Of a stretch of 64,000 bases of DNA, positions 8,008-18,118 are shown piece by piece. This stretch comes from JAIPDZ01 sp034522175 (GTDB lineage Bacteria > Desulfobacterota > DSM-4660 > Desulfatiglandales > Desulfatiglandaceae): positions 3,658,001 through 3,722,000 of the forward strand of contig JAXHLQ010000001.1 of NCBI GenBank assembly GCA_034522175.1, read 5' to 3'. Numbering within the stretch: position 1 is the first letter of the stretch; each line of letters begins with the position of its first letter. Made by a program: the position numbers and the translations under genes. The notes below the pieces were generated by a model. That model saw only the letters and a list, made by a program, of their open reading frames with translations. It made no database searches and was not told where the DNA came from.

Positions 8008-9305
8008 GGTTCTTCCGGCAAATGAGTACGGTAAATTGAAAAGAGGTGAATAGACTGATACCTTTCTAAGTATCCCTAAAAAGGAGGTATTCGTCATGTC
8101 CACCTCATTGCTCTATCATGCTTTTGGTTTGAGAGGAGTCAAGTACATTTCCACAAAATACGAGAGAGGACGCATCTTTCTTCATGCTGAAGTGACATCC
8201 TCCCTGGAACGCTGCCCGGAGTGCAGGAGTTTTAAAACGCTCCGGCGTAAGGGCGTCAAGCAGCGACTTTTGAGAATTATTCCAATTGGTTCCCGTCAGA
8301 CCTTTCTGGTTTTGAGGATCTGGAGAATCCGTTGTGAGGACTGCGGTGCTTTGAGATGGCCCAGACTTCCTTTTGTAAAAGGTAAAGCAAGACATACAAG
8401 AAGGTTCGCGGATTTCGCCTTGGATCTCCTTCACTGGATGACCATTTCGGGTGCAGCGACCCTTTTGTCTGTGGGCTGGGATTTGATCAAAGACATCCAT
8501 AAGGATCACCTTAAGAGGCGATATAAAGCGCCTCCGTTGAAGGATTTGAAATACATTGCTCTCGACGAGTTCAGCATTCGTAAGGGTCATTCCTATATGA
8601 GTATCTTTGTAGACCTGGAATCGGGTCGTATTCTGCATGCCGTTGAAGGAAAAAGCGGAGACGCCATCGAGCCCTTTCTAAAAAAGCTGAAAAGGAATCG
8701 CCTCATCTTGAGGCCATTGCTATGGATATGAGCAAGGCGTTTATCTCTGCCGTGGAGAACCATCTCCCAGATGTCGCTATTGTGTTTGATCGGTACCATA
8801 TTTCTGCTCTTATGAATCGGGCCATTGAGGATCTCAGACGAGAACAGCAAAACCAACTGGATGAAGATGGCAAACAAGTCTTAAAAGGAACCCGATTTCC
8901 CCTCTTAAAAAACTATGAGAATCTCACGGAAGAAAAACAGAATCGGCTACAGAGTCTTCTTGAGGTCAATGCCCCTCTATTTACGATCCATACGATGAAG
9001 GAGCAACTTAGAGACTTTTGGGACAAGCCATCTATGGAAGAGGCTATTCCATTCTTGGATGCATGGTGCAATGATGCGGCCTCCTCAAATATCAGCCAAC
9101 TTAAAAGGTCGCCAACACACTCATGCAGTACAGTCACGGTCTCCTCAATTACTACATCCACCCCATCTCTTGCGGCCCTATAGAAGGTATCAATAACAAA
9201 ATCAAAACCCTTAAACGACAAGCTTATGGATTCAGAGATATGGTCTATTTCAAACTCAGGCTCTACCACCTACATTCTCAAGCGTACTCATTAACCGGAT
9301 GATCC
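8008..9305 (+). mobile_element. ISL3-family insertion sequence, copy 2
   Basis: It has the same ends as the copy at 537-1835 and is flanked by the perfect 8 bp duplication ACCTTTCT (8000-8007 and 9306-9313). It is inserted inside a minus-strand lipoprotein gene. The two copies differ at only a handful of positions, mostly single bases missing from A runs. Confidence 0.93.
8096..9302 (+). pseudogene. ISL3 transposase, copy 2, two frameshifts
   Basis: It is the same protein as at 625-1832. The region broken in copy 1 is intact here. This copy lacks one A near 8690-8694 (AAAA against AAAAA) and another near 9103-9106. The start has the same AAAAAGGAGG ribosome site. Since every difference that kills a frame is a one-base homopolymer change, transposition-competent copies may exist in the organism. 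Confidence 0.9.
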
Positions 9306-10415
9306 ACCTTTCTTGTAGAATGCCGAACTTACCTTCGTGATTTTGACATCCTTTGCAGCTTCAAAAAATGTCAGGTCTTTTGATAGCATTGAGCAGTAAA
9401 CCTCACGATTTCGGACATCAGAGAGAAGCCTATCTTTGTCTCTAAGTTCATCTTTCAGCCTATCTATTTTAGCAACGTTTTCATCGTACTGCATTTTTAT
9501 TAATCCGAGTTCTCTCCGACAGCTTTCCTCTTCTTCTTTAAGAGGGTCAACAGAAGATTCAATAAAGGTGTTAAATGATTTAATATTCTCTAATATGTCC
9601 TTTACTGAACACCGCTTTAATAATTCTAATATTGCCCCTAATTTAACTATATTCGCGTATTTAAGATCTACTTGTTGGGTAGCTTGTAAGGTCATTCTCG
9701 AACTGGATATTTCCGGCACTATAATCACCTTGTCTCTACCTATGACTTTTGGTTCAGTGGTCATTCTTATATAAGGTGAAGTATAATAATATGTAAAATC
9801 CAAAATCATGATGTACTTACCGTCGGTATTATCATTAGATATACGCATTTTCCCGTAGATACGATACTTAAATTTAGTATATTCATCCCCACTAAATAGG
9901 CCTTTAAAATCACATAACGATTCGTTTACTGTAATCCTCGAGCCTAATGCCTGAGCAGAAACAAGATAAGCGAAAGAGAAATCCTCAAAAGGTACAAATG
10001 ATGCTAAGAAGTCAGAATAGTCCGAAGAATAAACCTCCATACGCTCATCCATTTGCTTTTCGTATCGAAGAAGTTTTCTCTTATGTTTGTATACGAGAGT
10101 TTGGAGTTTTTGAGTGAAAGAAGCATCTAAAATAACACATCTTGAATCACAAGCATATTTCAATCTTACAACTTTGTCCGAATACATTTTTAAAGACTTT
10201 TGATCGTCGTTTATTCTAAGCTGTTCTCTCATTTCGTTCGGTTCATAATTCTTTTCGATATAACGCTTACACACAGAGCGGCAATCTTCGATCTGTTTGG
10301 TAAAATCTTCAGTAACTTTCAGCTCCTTTCCGATTACCGCTATCTGACTAACTGCCCCACAACTGCAAACGCAAAGCACGAGGCCTAAGCCCAAAATCGC
10401 TCTTTTCCGAATCAT
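9306..10415 (-). pseudogene. Predicted lipoprotein of unknown function, N-terminal part
   Basis: It begins MIRKRAILGLGLVLCVCSCG, a signal peptide with cysteines in lipobox position. The next 350 residues are largely soluble, with a long charged segment (DPLKEEEESCRRELGLI to LRDKDRLLSDVRNRE) predicted to be coiled coil. At 9306 it is cut by ISL3 copy 2. The present frame runs three codons into the IS and stops at 9291. The continuation is at 7652-8007. It starts 40 bases after the beta-helix gene on the same strand. No known family recognised. Confidence 0.8.
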
Positions 10416-10454
10416 ATATACCCCTATTAATACACAATGAAGCCCATTAAGGCT

Positions 10455-12104
10455 TTATTCCTGCCTCATATTCACCACAGCCCCATTTTCAGCATGGAAT
10501 CCAGGTAGGACCTTTATGGTTGGCGCCTTAAACGTTACATTAGCGCCGCTTCGAATAGTAACGCCACTGCCAATAGTGATGGATGTTGTCCCGATACATT
10601 CACATGTTCTGGATGGGAAATTCATATCAGCAATTATAACGGCTTCACCCGAACAATTAGGGCATGGCGGAACGAACTCGTATGCCCCCATATCATACCC
10701 ACTTCCTTGGGGTCTTGAAGTTCCACCGATATCTATATCTGGTGCTTCCTGAGATGTTGCGGTGTCTATGCAAGGAGTACCCGGCCCAAGATTATAATCG
10801 CTATCTCCCACAAACAAGGGATTATCATCTATGTTACCCTCACTTGTCCAGCCCCCCTCAATATCAGAATAGGTTATTCTAAAATAATCACTGCTGTCGC
10901 TCTCGATTTGGTCAGGTAAATTCTCCCAAAGGATAGAATTTAAGACCTAATAGCAGAAGAACCATACCATATTTTAATCCCTCCGCCTTCGGCATATGAC
11001 CCATTTGCCTCATTTTTACATATAGTACAATTAGTTATGAAAAGCGTTGAAGATGAACTAAATAGACCACCCCCGTGTCCTCCGTTTGCAAAATTATCAG
11101 TAATGAGACAATTGGTAATATTTAGTGTGGCATTGGAGCCTAAAATAATGCCGCCACCGTAGTGCTCCGCAGTATTATTCTTAATCGTGGACTCAGAAAT
11201 AGCAGAAGAACCATTAGAAAAATACAGGCCTCCTCCATCTGTAGCGATCGGTCGTATTGTTGGATATGGTGCAATTATTGAAAGTTGTATCCGATGTACA
11301 AAAAGCACCTCCACCATGTTCTTTGGCGCGGTTGTTACTAATGATGCAGGCGGTAAAGCTCGGAGTAGAATTAGATCTACATAGGACACCACCACCATAA
11401 CTATTGTATATGGATTCGGAAACATTGTTGGTTATGCTACAATTTGTAATAGTGGGTGAAGAGTAATATTCAATAGAAATCCCTCCACCGTCCCCAGTGA
11501 CTGAATTTCCGGAGATAGTGCAATCGGTAATCTTGGGCGAAGAATCATAAATTCTAATCCCACCACCTTCATTGTATCCTCCAGTTACAACATTATTGCT
11601 GATAACACAATTTGAGATGTGGGGATTTGCACTTTTCCAGCAGTTTATGCCACCGCCATTGGAAGTGGCTGTATTGCTTGTAATAATACACTTGGTTATG
11701 GTGGGAGAAGATCCATATGTCAGGTAAATACCACCGCCATGGTAAATATTGCCATTGGTGATAGTAAATCCTGTCAACACTGAGTTTTGGTTTTCGGCGC
11801 TATAAAAATAGAACCCTCTACCTTCCCCTTCACAATCAATAATACAAGTCTCAGCAGCATTCTCCGACTGGACCGTAATTGCCTTCCCTTTGAAATCGAT
11901 ATTCTTGTTTCCATCCCCCTTATACGTCCCATCGGCTACCAGAACCGTATCCCCTTCTACTGCGGCATCAATACCCGCCTGGATTGTGGGCTGATCATCT
12001 GGAACATGAATTGTGGCTGCAAAGGAAAGTGAGGAAAACAGGAGGACTGAGAGAATTGATATCCCTCGGAAAAACGCTTTGACAGGGACCTTTTCGTGTT
12101 TCAT
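10455..12104 (-). CDS. Secreted right-handed beta-helix protein (two frameshifts)
   Basis: It starts MKHEKVPVKAFFRGISIL with a signal peptide ending SLSFA. The next part, ATIHVPDDQPTIQAGIDAAV, is a classic pectate-lyase-like start. Many parallel beta-helix coils follow, each with GGGI and TNC/SNC patterns. The frame breaks near 11240 and near 10931 (GG for GGG). Past these it continues NSILWENLPDQIES, then DMGAYEFVPPCPNC and a C-terminal segment (VTFKAPTIKVLPGFHAENGA) resembling the coat-hanger stack found at the end of such surface proteins. The total is about 549 residues, likely extracellular or cell-surface. Confidence 0.82.
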
Positions 12105-12826
12105 GAAACGCCTCCATGATTATGACCCAAAAGCAGCCGCCCATCAAAGCAGTGGTCGCCCAGGGCCGTCAGAGTTATTCATCTACATGTGGGTCCTCTC
12201 GATTCAAAAGTGCCAAGACCTATACGGAGATTGTCACGGTAATTCTGCTGACCTTAACAGAAAAGGTTGTCTGTCAAGATCTTTTAGTGCCTAACCATCA
12301 CTTGGACTTGATCAGTCATAATATGATAAAATTGGTATACTTACCTACTTTTTGGTGGTCAGGTATTCAGAGCCATTTTTCTGCTCCTTGAACCGCGTGT
12401 TTTCCGTACCAAGTTATCAATTTTTAAACATGGCTTATTTAAGTGCTACGTATTCCAACTTGGAGTATTGTCCAGGAAACTGGAACGTCCTTTTTTGTCC
12501 GCCATGGTTTCGTTTACCTAACCTATGTTCATAATGGCCTATACAAGACTACATATCGCAGGCAAAAGGGGGATCCTGTCCGATGCGACAAAGCACTACG
12601 TGCATGATCTTTCATGGTCAGATTAGTTGAAATTTGGACTCACCTCAACAATACTGGGAAACCAATATTTTCTATAAAAAATTTACCACAAACAGATGGC
12701 GGAGGCAAATTGAAGGTCTTTTTTCACGTCAATATGACCAGTCGGAGACTTGTGATAATTGCTTCTATGTGATCCATTTGCCAGGCAGATAGACAAAACC
12801 CCTGAAGGTTTCAATATGTTGTGCCA
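12105..12826. other. Intergenic stretch with no recognisable gene
   Basis: Short open frames here have no family resemblance, no good ribosome sites and no consistent strand. The only structure I see is the degenerate repeat unit B at 12629-12775. It marks the boundary between the AT-richer, IS-filled left part and the GC-richer right part. Confidence 0.6.
12629..12775. repeat. Degenerate dispersed repeat, unit B
   Basis: It aligns with 1957-2160 over its whole length, sharing TTCTATAAAAAATTTACCAC and the TCAATATGACCAGTCGG segment, but lacks the middle insert of unit A. One frame reads RQIEGLFSRQYDQSETCDNC, but it has no start and I do not recognise it. Confidence 0.55.
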
Positions 12827-13317
12827 TCAATTTCTCACTTTGAATATGGCACAGGTGCTCACCCCGTGGGCCAGTATGGTTTCCTCTTGATCCGTCACAC
12901 GACCTTCCACAGTAGCCAGCCGCTTCCCCACATGGATGGGGCGGGCCTCACATCGGACAAGTCCGGTTTTCTCGGTCACCGGCCTGATGAAATTGACTTT
13001 GATTTCCACGGTGGCGCACACGAGGCCTTTCGGAAGGGTCGACATGACCGCCGATGTCATGGCGGTGTCGAGCAGTGTGGAGAGAATGCCCCCGTGAACC
13101 GAGGCAAACGGATTGTAATGGTACTCCCGCGGTTCGAGCTCAAACACCGTACGGCCGACCTCCACTTCCGACACCTTGTACCCCACCAGCCCGGCAGCTG
13201 GGGCGGAGGTTTTCCCCCGGCCTGGATGGCTTTGAGGTAATCCAACCCCGACACGGATGCGGCATCCCATGCATTTTCCACCGGGTTATGCCATTGAAAG
13301 GTCCTTTGCCTTTTCAT
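12827..13317 (-). CDS. PaaI-family hotdog thioesterase (one frameshift)
   Basis: This is a predicted acyl-CoA thioesterase of about 163 residues. It starts MKRQRTFQWHNPVENAWDAA at 13317, with GCGAGGG upstream. The frame breaks near 13195 (GGG for GGGG in CTGCCGGGCTGG). It then continues LVGYKVSEVEVGRTVFELEP and the hotdog signature NPFASVHGGILSTLLDTAMT, where HGG and the following D are the usual active-site positions. The end, KVNFIRPVTEKTGLV, also fits the family. Substrate not predictable. It is isolated from other metabolic genes. Confidence 0.82.
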
Positions 13318-13514
13318 GATTTCATCCCTCGCTTGAAATGTCGTTCCCAATAGATGACCCCGGGCAGCGGATTTTCATAATAGGGCAGACACCTTCGAAA
13401 GCCAAGGCTTTCGTAAAGCCACAGAAGCCTTCCCGTGGGGAAGCGTTCCTCACTGAAACGCTGGAAATACGATTATGATATGCGTACCAGAGGGGGGGTT
13501 CCGTGTCTAATGCC

Positions 13515-14042
13515 TTACGCTGCTGTCAGCAGCCGAACCACCTCGGGGAGTGTCTCCTCCGCCCATTGATCCAGGACATCATATGGGGTGGCGTTAATGG
13601 GGTGAGGCATGATGGCAAATGGGTAATCCGGGAAGCCATGGGCCACGGCCATGGCCTTACCGGATGAGATAAACGGTTTTGTGCAGACCACCGCTGTGGG
13701 AACCGCGAGTTTTTCCATGATAATCCCGTCGAGCACACTGCCCGAACTGCAGGACCCTCAGTCCCCGATACCGGCCAGCACCAGGTCGGCCTGTTTGGCC
13801 AAATCAGAGGCCGCATCTTCCGAAATACCATGGGAAGGGGAGGGCTTGCGCACATGACCTCCGGTTTTCACCCCGTAGCGTGCCTTCAGCATGGCGGCGA
13901 TTTTTATCACCAGGTAATCGGAGTTCTTCTTGCCGTTATCGATAAGTCCCAGCGTAAGGTTTTTGAGACTCTCGGGGCGGGGCGCCATGTCAAACGCCGC
14001 CTTGATCGGTTCATTGGTGGGATCGAGTACGGTGATGGGCAT
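13515..14042 (-). CDS. UGSC-family selenoprotein (in-frame TGA = selenocysteine 95)
   Basis: The frame from ATG 14042 runs 94 codons to ADLVLAGIGD, then TGA (13760-13758), then continues GSCSSGSVLDGII to a TAA at 13515, for 175 residues. The UGSC tetrad is the diagnostic motif of a selenoprotein family known in Deltaproteobacteria and relatives. A SECIS-like hairpin follows the TGA at the right distance. Cysteine replaces Sec in some relatives. The biochemical role is not established as far as I know, but a redox-active Sec/Cys pair is likely. It lies downstream of a 348-residue partner on the same strand, probably in one operon. A conventional nonsense mutation is unlikely given the exact motif. 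Confidence 0.9.
13729..13745 (-). promoter_or_regulatory. Bacterial SECIS-like hairpin
   Basis: In the transcript the stem UCGGGC pairs with GCUCGA (one G-U pair) around the loop AGUGU. Eighteen bases separate the UGA from the loop, within the usual bacterial window of about 16-37, and a G lies among the first two loop bases. This supports readthrough with selenocysteine. Confidence 0.7.
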
Positions 14043-14214
14043 TTGTCTCTCCTTTATTCCTGATGCGGACCGAAGCGTTACGGGTTGCTCGTTGCTGGTT
14101 GCTGGTTGAAGCGCAACAAAGATTTTTCCGGAATTTTAGGCCTCTCTGACACCCGAAACCTGAAACCCTATTCGCCATTCATTTAAGGGATTCCAACGGT
14201 ACCCCGGTAACCCC

Positions 14215-15261
14215 TCAGGTGCCCCCTGCACAGGACGGGCCGATGGGTTCGGTCACCGCCCGAGACACATGCCGATTGAACCAGCCGAACATGCAGGCGG
14301 AGAACCGTCCGGCAACCCCTCCGGCCATGATCAGCAGGATCTGATCCGGGGAAGCGACCGCGTGGATCATGGTCTCCTCGTCTTCGTGAGACAAGTGGGC
14401 TCTCATTCAGACCACCCCTCTTGAGATCCGCAAGCGGCCGGCACGCCTTTTCATGCAGATATTCCTGTACCGTCCGTTTTTCCCAGCCCGCATTGCTCAG
14501 GCTCTCGTAGTGTTCGGGGCAGATGATCACCGCACATTCCACATCGCCGCCCATATTGAAACTCCCGAGGGCCCGCATCCGGTCTGCGATGGTGTTCAGG
14601 ATGTTTTCAGGCTTCAGGGCGCTGTGGTTCTGGACCTGGTTGGGGCCTTCCGAGGCAAATAGGGTGACAGCACTTGTTTCCCCAGGCAACCCCCTCATGA
14701 CATGAAGCGGTTCCCATCGGCTCTCCTGTTCGCCGAAACAAAACGAATATTTCCCAGGGTGTCCCAGCGTGGATCGGTCAAATTCCCTTCCGGCCAGGTT
14801 ATACAAGACCAGTCTCAAGGTCCTGCCGATGGTGGCATTGGCCCGATTGCCGGGACCCATCAGGTTCTGGCCGCTGTTGAGACCCAGTTCCCGGACAACG
14901 GGGCCGTTGATTACCATCAGAATCCCCGCGCCTGCCGTGCTGGCCGAGACGCCGTGAAGTCCGAATTCGGGGCGAGATATGCCGCGCACGGCTGCTACCA
15001 CCACGGGGAAGTATTCTGGAAGACACCCGGCCAACACCGCATTGACGGCGACCTTCTCAGCCGTAAAGACCCGGTTTCGTTCAGGGACGAATCCCAGGAT
15101 GTCGTCCGGCGCCAGCCCGGTGGTTCCCAGAAATTTCAGCACCTTCGCTTCCGTGGGTGACGTCACGGCAGTCCGTCCGTCCACCCCTTTTGAAGGAAAG
15201 CGTCTACGGCGTCCTCAGGGCGTTCAAATTCCAGTTTTTGAGATACGAGGCCTGTGCTCAT
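14215..15261 (-). CDS. UGSC-associated protein of unknown function (two frameshifts)
   Basis: The start is ATG 15261 (GAGG upstream): MSTGLVSQKLEFERPEDAVD. One base is missing near 15169 (DGLP then VTSPTEAKVLKFLGTTG). The main body has EKVAVNAVLAGCLPEYFPVV and the glycine-rich GLNSGQNLMGPGNRANATIG, a conserved pattern I associate with proteins encoded beside UGSC selenoproteins. An extra base near 14400 shifts the frame, and the protein ends MIHAVASPDQILLIMAGGVA to PSCAGGT at 14215. It has about 348 residues. It is probably cytoplasmic and probably works with the selenoprotein, since the two are adjacent and co-directional. Catalytic activity unknown. Confidence 0.72.
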
Positions 15262-15561
15262 GGGTTGAGTCCTCTCTGCATCGTCTTCTTGGGCTTAGGA
15301 AGGTCATAAACCCAGAACCCAGCCTTGTCAAGTCCGGCGGATTAATGCACGGTTTATTTAGGTCACGGATCAAAGCCCGCGAACCCACAATCCACAGTAA
15401 CTTATGGAAATTAAGGAACATAAAAAAGACTTGGTTTCATTTCATTTTTATGTTATCTAAATTGGTTGTGTTGTGGTTTACTGTCTAAAAGGTGGCTTAA
15501 TGTCTCCTATAGATGCCATGATCCGACATCCGCACGTTTAAGAACCATTCGGAGAACACCC
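15262..15561. other. Divergent intergenic region upstream of the UGSC operon and the orphan regulator
   Basis: It holds no gene. It must contain promoters in both directions, since the UGSC partner reads left and the response regulator reads right. I see an AT-rich stretch around 15420-15480 but no clear promoter match. Confidence 0.4.
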
Positions 15562-15980
15562 ATGTCCAATCAACACCTTCCCATACTCTTCGTGGATGAC
15601 GATCCGGTCTCCCACAAAGTGATCCAACGCTATCTCCGGGATTGGGAGGTAACGCATGTCTATTCCGGGGAAGAAGCGCTAAGCGCCCTCAGAGAGAAAA
15701 ACGTCATCATTGTGATTACGGATTTGATGATGCCCGGCATGCACGGCCTGGAACTGCTTGAAGAAATTAAGAAAACCTACGGCAATCGCGTCAAAGTGGT
15801 TGTGGTGACGGTCTCCGTATGAAGAGGATGTTGCTGGCGGCCTTAGATGGGGGGGCGACTGATCTTTCGTGTAAGCCCATCAAGAAAAGGGATCTTGACG
15901 AGGTACTGGAACAACTGGTTTCAAGACTCAACCGCTGGACAAAAGCCATGGATACCTTGATGAAAAAAAACGAAAAGTGA
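15562..15980 (+). CDS. Single-domain response regulator (one frameshift)
   Basis: It is about 139 residues, starting MSNQHLPILFVDDDPVSHKV at 15562 with GGAGAA upstream. The acidic pair DDD, the phosphoacceptor D in VIITDLMMPGMHG (read as VIVITDLMMPG) and the lysine in LSCKPIKKRDL are all present. The frame breaks near 15811: ACGGTC should be ACGGGTC, giving VVTGLRMKRMLLAALDGG, and it then runs to TGA 15978-15980. There is no output domain, so it is CheY-like or a phosphate sink. It sits upstream of the H-NOX gene and beside the chemosensory operon. Confidence 0.85.
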
Positions 15981-16180
15981 AGGCCCGGTAGACCCTGCAC
16001 CTTTGATCCGGTTTCTTTTGATCTTACCGATAAGGTGCCATCGCTAAAGTGCATGAAAAAGCTTTATCCCGATTTTTCATGAAGGGGCAACAACCGCATC
16101 AAATGGGTCTGGAAATACGGCTTGAGCCGATCACCGGCCGGTCATTCGAAGCTTTCTTTACCAACATTAAAGGAGAGGTC

Positions 16181-16700
16181 ATGAAAGGGGTAATCGCAGG
16201 CTGTCTCGGTGAATTGGTCAAGTAAATTTGGCAAGGAAAAGTGGGAGGAGGTCTTGGAAGATGCAGGGTTACCGAAATCGACCCACTTCCTTGCGATTCA
16301 GGACATTGAGGATGCTGTTGTCTTGAAACTGGTGGATTTGGCATGTAAGGTGCTGAACATCTGGCTTGTTCAGGCAGCGGATGCCTTTGGGGACTATTGG
16401 GTGAATGATTATGCAGCCAAGATTTATAAGGCCTATTACAGGAGGGCAAATTCAGCAAAAGAGATGCTTTTGAATATGAATGATGTTCATAAAGAAGTGA
16501 CGTCATCCATAAAAAATGCCCATCCGCCAAAATTTGAGTATGAATGGAAGGATGATCATACGTTGATCATGACATATCATTCTGAAAGAGGATTGATTGA
16601 TTTCCTGGTTGGTTTGATAAAGGGTGTAGGGAAATACTTTAAGGAGAATCTTGAGGTCAAGAAACTGGGAAATACAGTCGTGGAAATTGTCTTTTCCTGA
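16181..16700 (+). CDS. H-NOX (HNOB) heme-binding gas sensor (one frameshift)
   Basis: It starts MKGVIAGCLGELV at 16181 behind AGGAGAGG. After an extra base near 16222 it continues SKFGKEKWEEVLEDAGLPKS. Expected family features are present: the N-terminal MKG start, a likely proximal heme histidine in NMNDVHKEVTSSIKN, and the YxSxR heme-propionate motif as YHSERGL. It is about 172 residues, a stand-alone sensor without a signalling domain. H-NOX proteins bind NO or O2 and often control a neighbouring histidine kinase or cyclic-di-GMP enzyme. Here the diguanylate cyclase gene ends only 39 bases away on the opposite strand. Confidence 0.85.
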
Positions 16701-16739
16701 TATCCGCCCCATCTTCCAAGGATAGGATGTTGATTCTTT

Positions 16740-18107
16740 TTATCCTCTGTCGGACACCACCCGGTTTCTTCCCGCCTCTTTGGCCTCGTAGAGGTGGCTG
16801 TCCGCATCATGAAGCAGGTTTTCAGCAGCTTCATCCACATCTGAAGTCGGGTCCTTAAGGCCCGTTACACCGAAACTCGCGGTAATGGTGATGGACTGAG
16901 CCTGAAAAGGGATCTCGCTGTGTTCCACCGCAGCACGGAGTTTCTCAGCCACCTTGCCCGCATCTTCAGGCGCCGTTTCCGGGAGCACAACAACAAACTC
17001 TTCCCCGCCGTATCGAGAAACCCAATCGACGTCTTCCCTTATCCGTGTCTGGATCACATCAACGAAGGTTTTCAGGACTTCATCGCCTGCCTGGTGGCCG
17101 TAGATGTCGTTGACCTGCTTGAAATGGTCGATGTCGGTAATGATCAATGAAAGCGGGACCTGATACCGTGTGGCGCGTTTAATCGCCTTGGGAAGCTGAG
17201 TGTTGAGATGCCCCCGGTTGTAACATCCGGTCAAGGCGTCTTGGATGGAGAGACGCTTGATTTCTTCATTGGCCTCTTTGAGGTGCTCCACCGTCTCTCT
17301 GAGTTCCTTATTGATGCGGTTTCGTTCAATGTGCACACTGCTGCGCGCCAGAAGCTCTTCCTTGGCAAAGGGCTTGATCAGATAATCGGAGGCCCCTGCC
17401 TTGAATACATCCAGGAGTTCGGCCGTATTGGAGGTTTCGGTAAGGACAATGACCGGCATGTGGGGCATCTCGAGCTCGTTGCGTATTTTGTGACACAGGG
17501 TCTTGCCATCCATACCCGGGAGCGTGAGCGAGGTGATGACGATATCGATGGTTTCCCCCTGATCCCTGAGCATCGCAGTGGCGGTTTCCCCGTCTTCCAC
17601 CTCTATCACATCAATCCCTTCCCTGGCGAGGCAGTTGGACGCCACCCGTCGTGAGATGGGGTCATCGTCGGTGATGAGTGCGGTGATTCCTTCAGGAATG
17701 GCCGCCGGGAAAAGGATGTCATCCACTGCGGATTGCACGGCACCCGCCTCAAAGGGCTTGGTAATGAAATCCGTGCCACCCATCTCAAAGCCTTTCTTAC
17801 GACCTTCTATGGTATCATTGCTCGTGATGAATATGACCGGCAGATGACCGTCAGGGCTTTTGGTAAAAAACCGGGTGTAATGCGATTCCCTCAGCTTTCG
17901 GCAGGTCTCAAACCCATCCATCATGGGCATTTCAACGTCGAGTGTGATCAGGTCCGGATGATCGGACACTGCAGCACGGGTAAGGGCCTCGAATCCATCG
18001 CCGGCTTCATCTACTTCGTATCCAGCCGCTTCCAGTTCTTCTCGTATTTTCAACCGGATCATCCGGCTGTCATCCACCACCAGGATGCGCTTTTTGTTTG
18101 TGTTCAT
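16740..18107 (-). CDS. Diguanylate cyclase with two receiver domains (PleD/WspR-like)
   Basis: Domain order is REC (residues 8-130), REC (140-265), short linker, GGDEF (290-455). The first receiver has a normal phosphoacceptor in LITLDVEMPMMDG. The second has S where D is expected (IDIVITSLTLPGMDG), so it is probably a non-phosphorylated dimerisation unit, as the second REC of PleD is thought to be. The active site is RYGGEEFVVVLP. The usual RxxD inhibition site ahead of it reads EDVD, so allosteric product inhibition may be absent. It is the last gene of the chemosensory operon, 11 bases after cheR, and is the likely output. Confidence 0.93.
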   Translation of the reverse strand: MNTNKKRILVVDDSRMIRLKIREELEAAGYEVDEAGDGFEALTRAAVSDHPDLITLDVEMPMMDGFETCRKLRESHYTRFFTKSPDGHLPVIFITSNDTIEGRKKGFEMGGTDFITKPFEAGAVQSAVDDILFPAAIPEGITALITDDDPISRRVASNCLAREGIDVIEVEDGETATAMLRDQGETIDIVITSLTLPGMDGKTLCHKIRNELEMPHMPVIVLTETSNTAELLDVFKAGASDYLIKPFAKEELLARSSVHIERNRINKELRETVEHLKEANEEIKRLSIQDALTGCYNRGHLNTQLPKAIKRATRYQVPLSLIITDIDHFKQVNDIYGHQAGDEVLKTFVDVIQTRIREDVDWVSRYGGEEFVVVLPETAPEDAGKVAEKLRAAVEHSEIPFQAQSITITASFGVTGLKDPTSDVDEAAENLLHDADSHLYEAKEAGRNRVVSDRG

Positions 18108-18118
18108 CCTCGATGCCT

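Noticed and set aside
10439..10454. Hairpin AAGCC-N6-GGCTT between the beta-helix and lipoprotein genes as a terminator
   Set aside because: Five base pairs without a proper U-run; too weak to call.
13515..14042. TGA in the UGSC gene as a nonsense mutation or another sequence error
   Set aside because: The frame is unbroken on both sides, the codon falls exactly at U of UGSC, and a SECIS-like hairpin is at the right distance.
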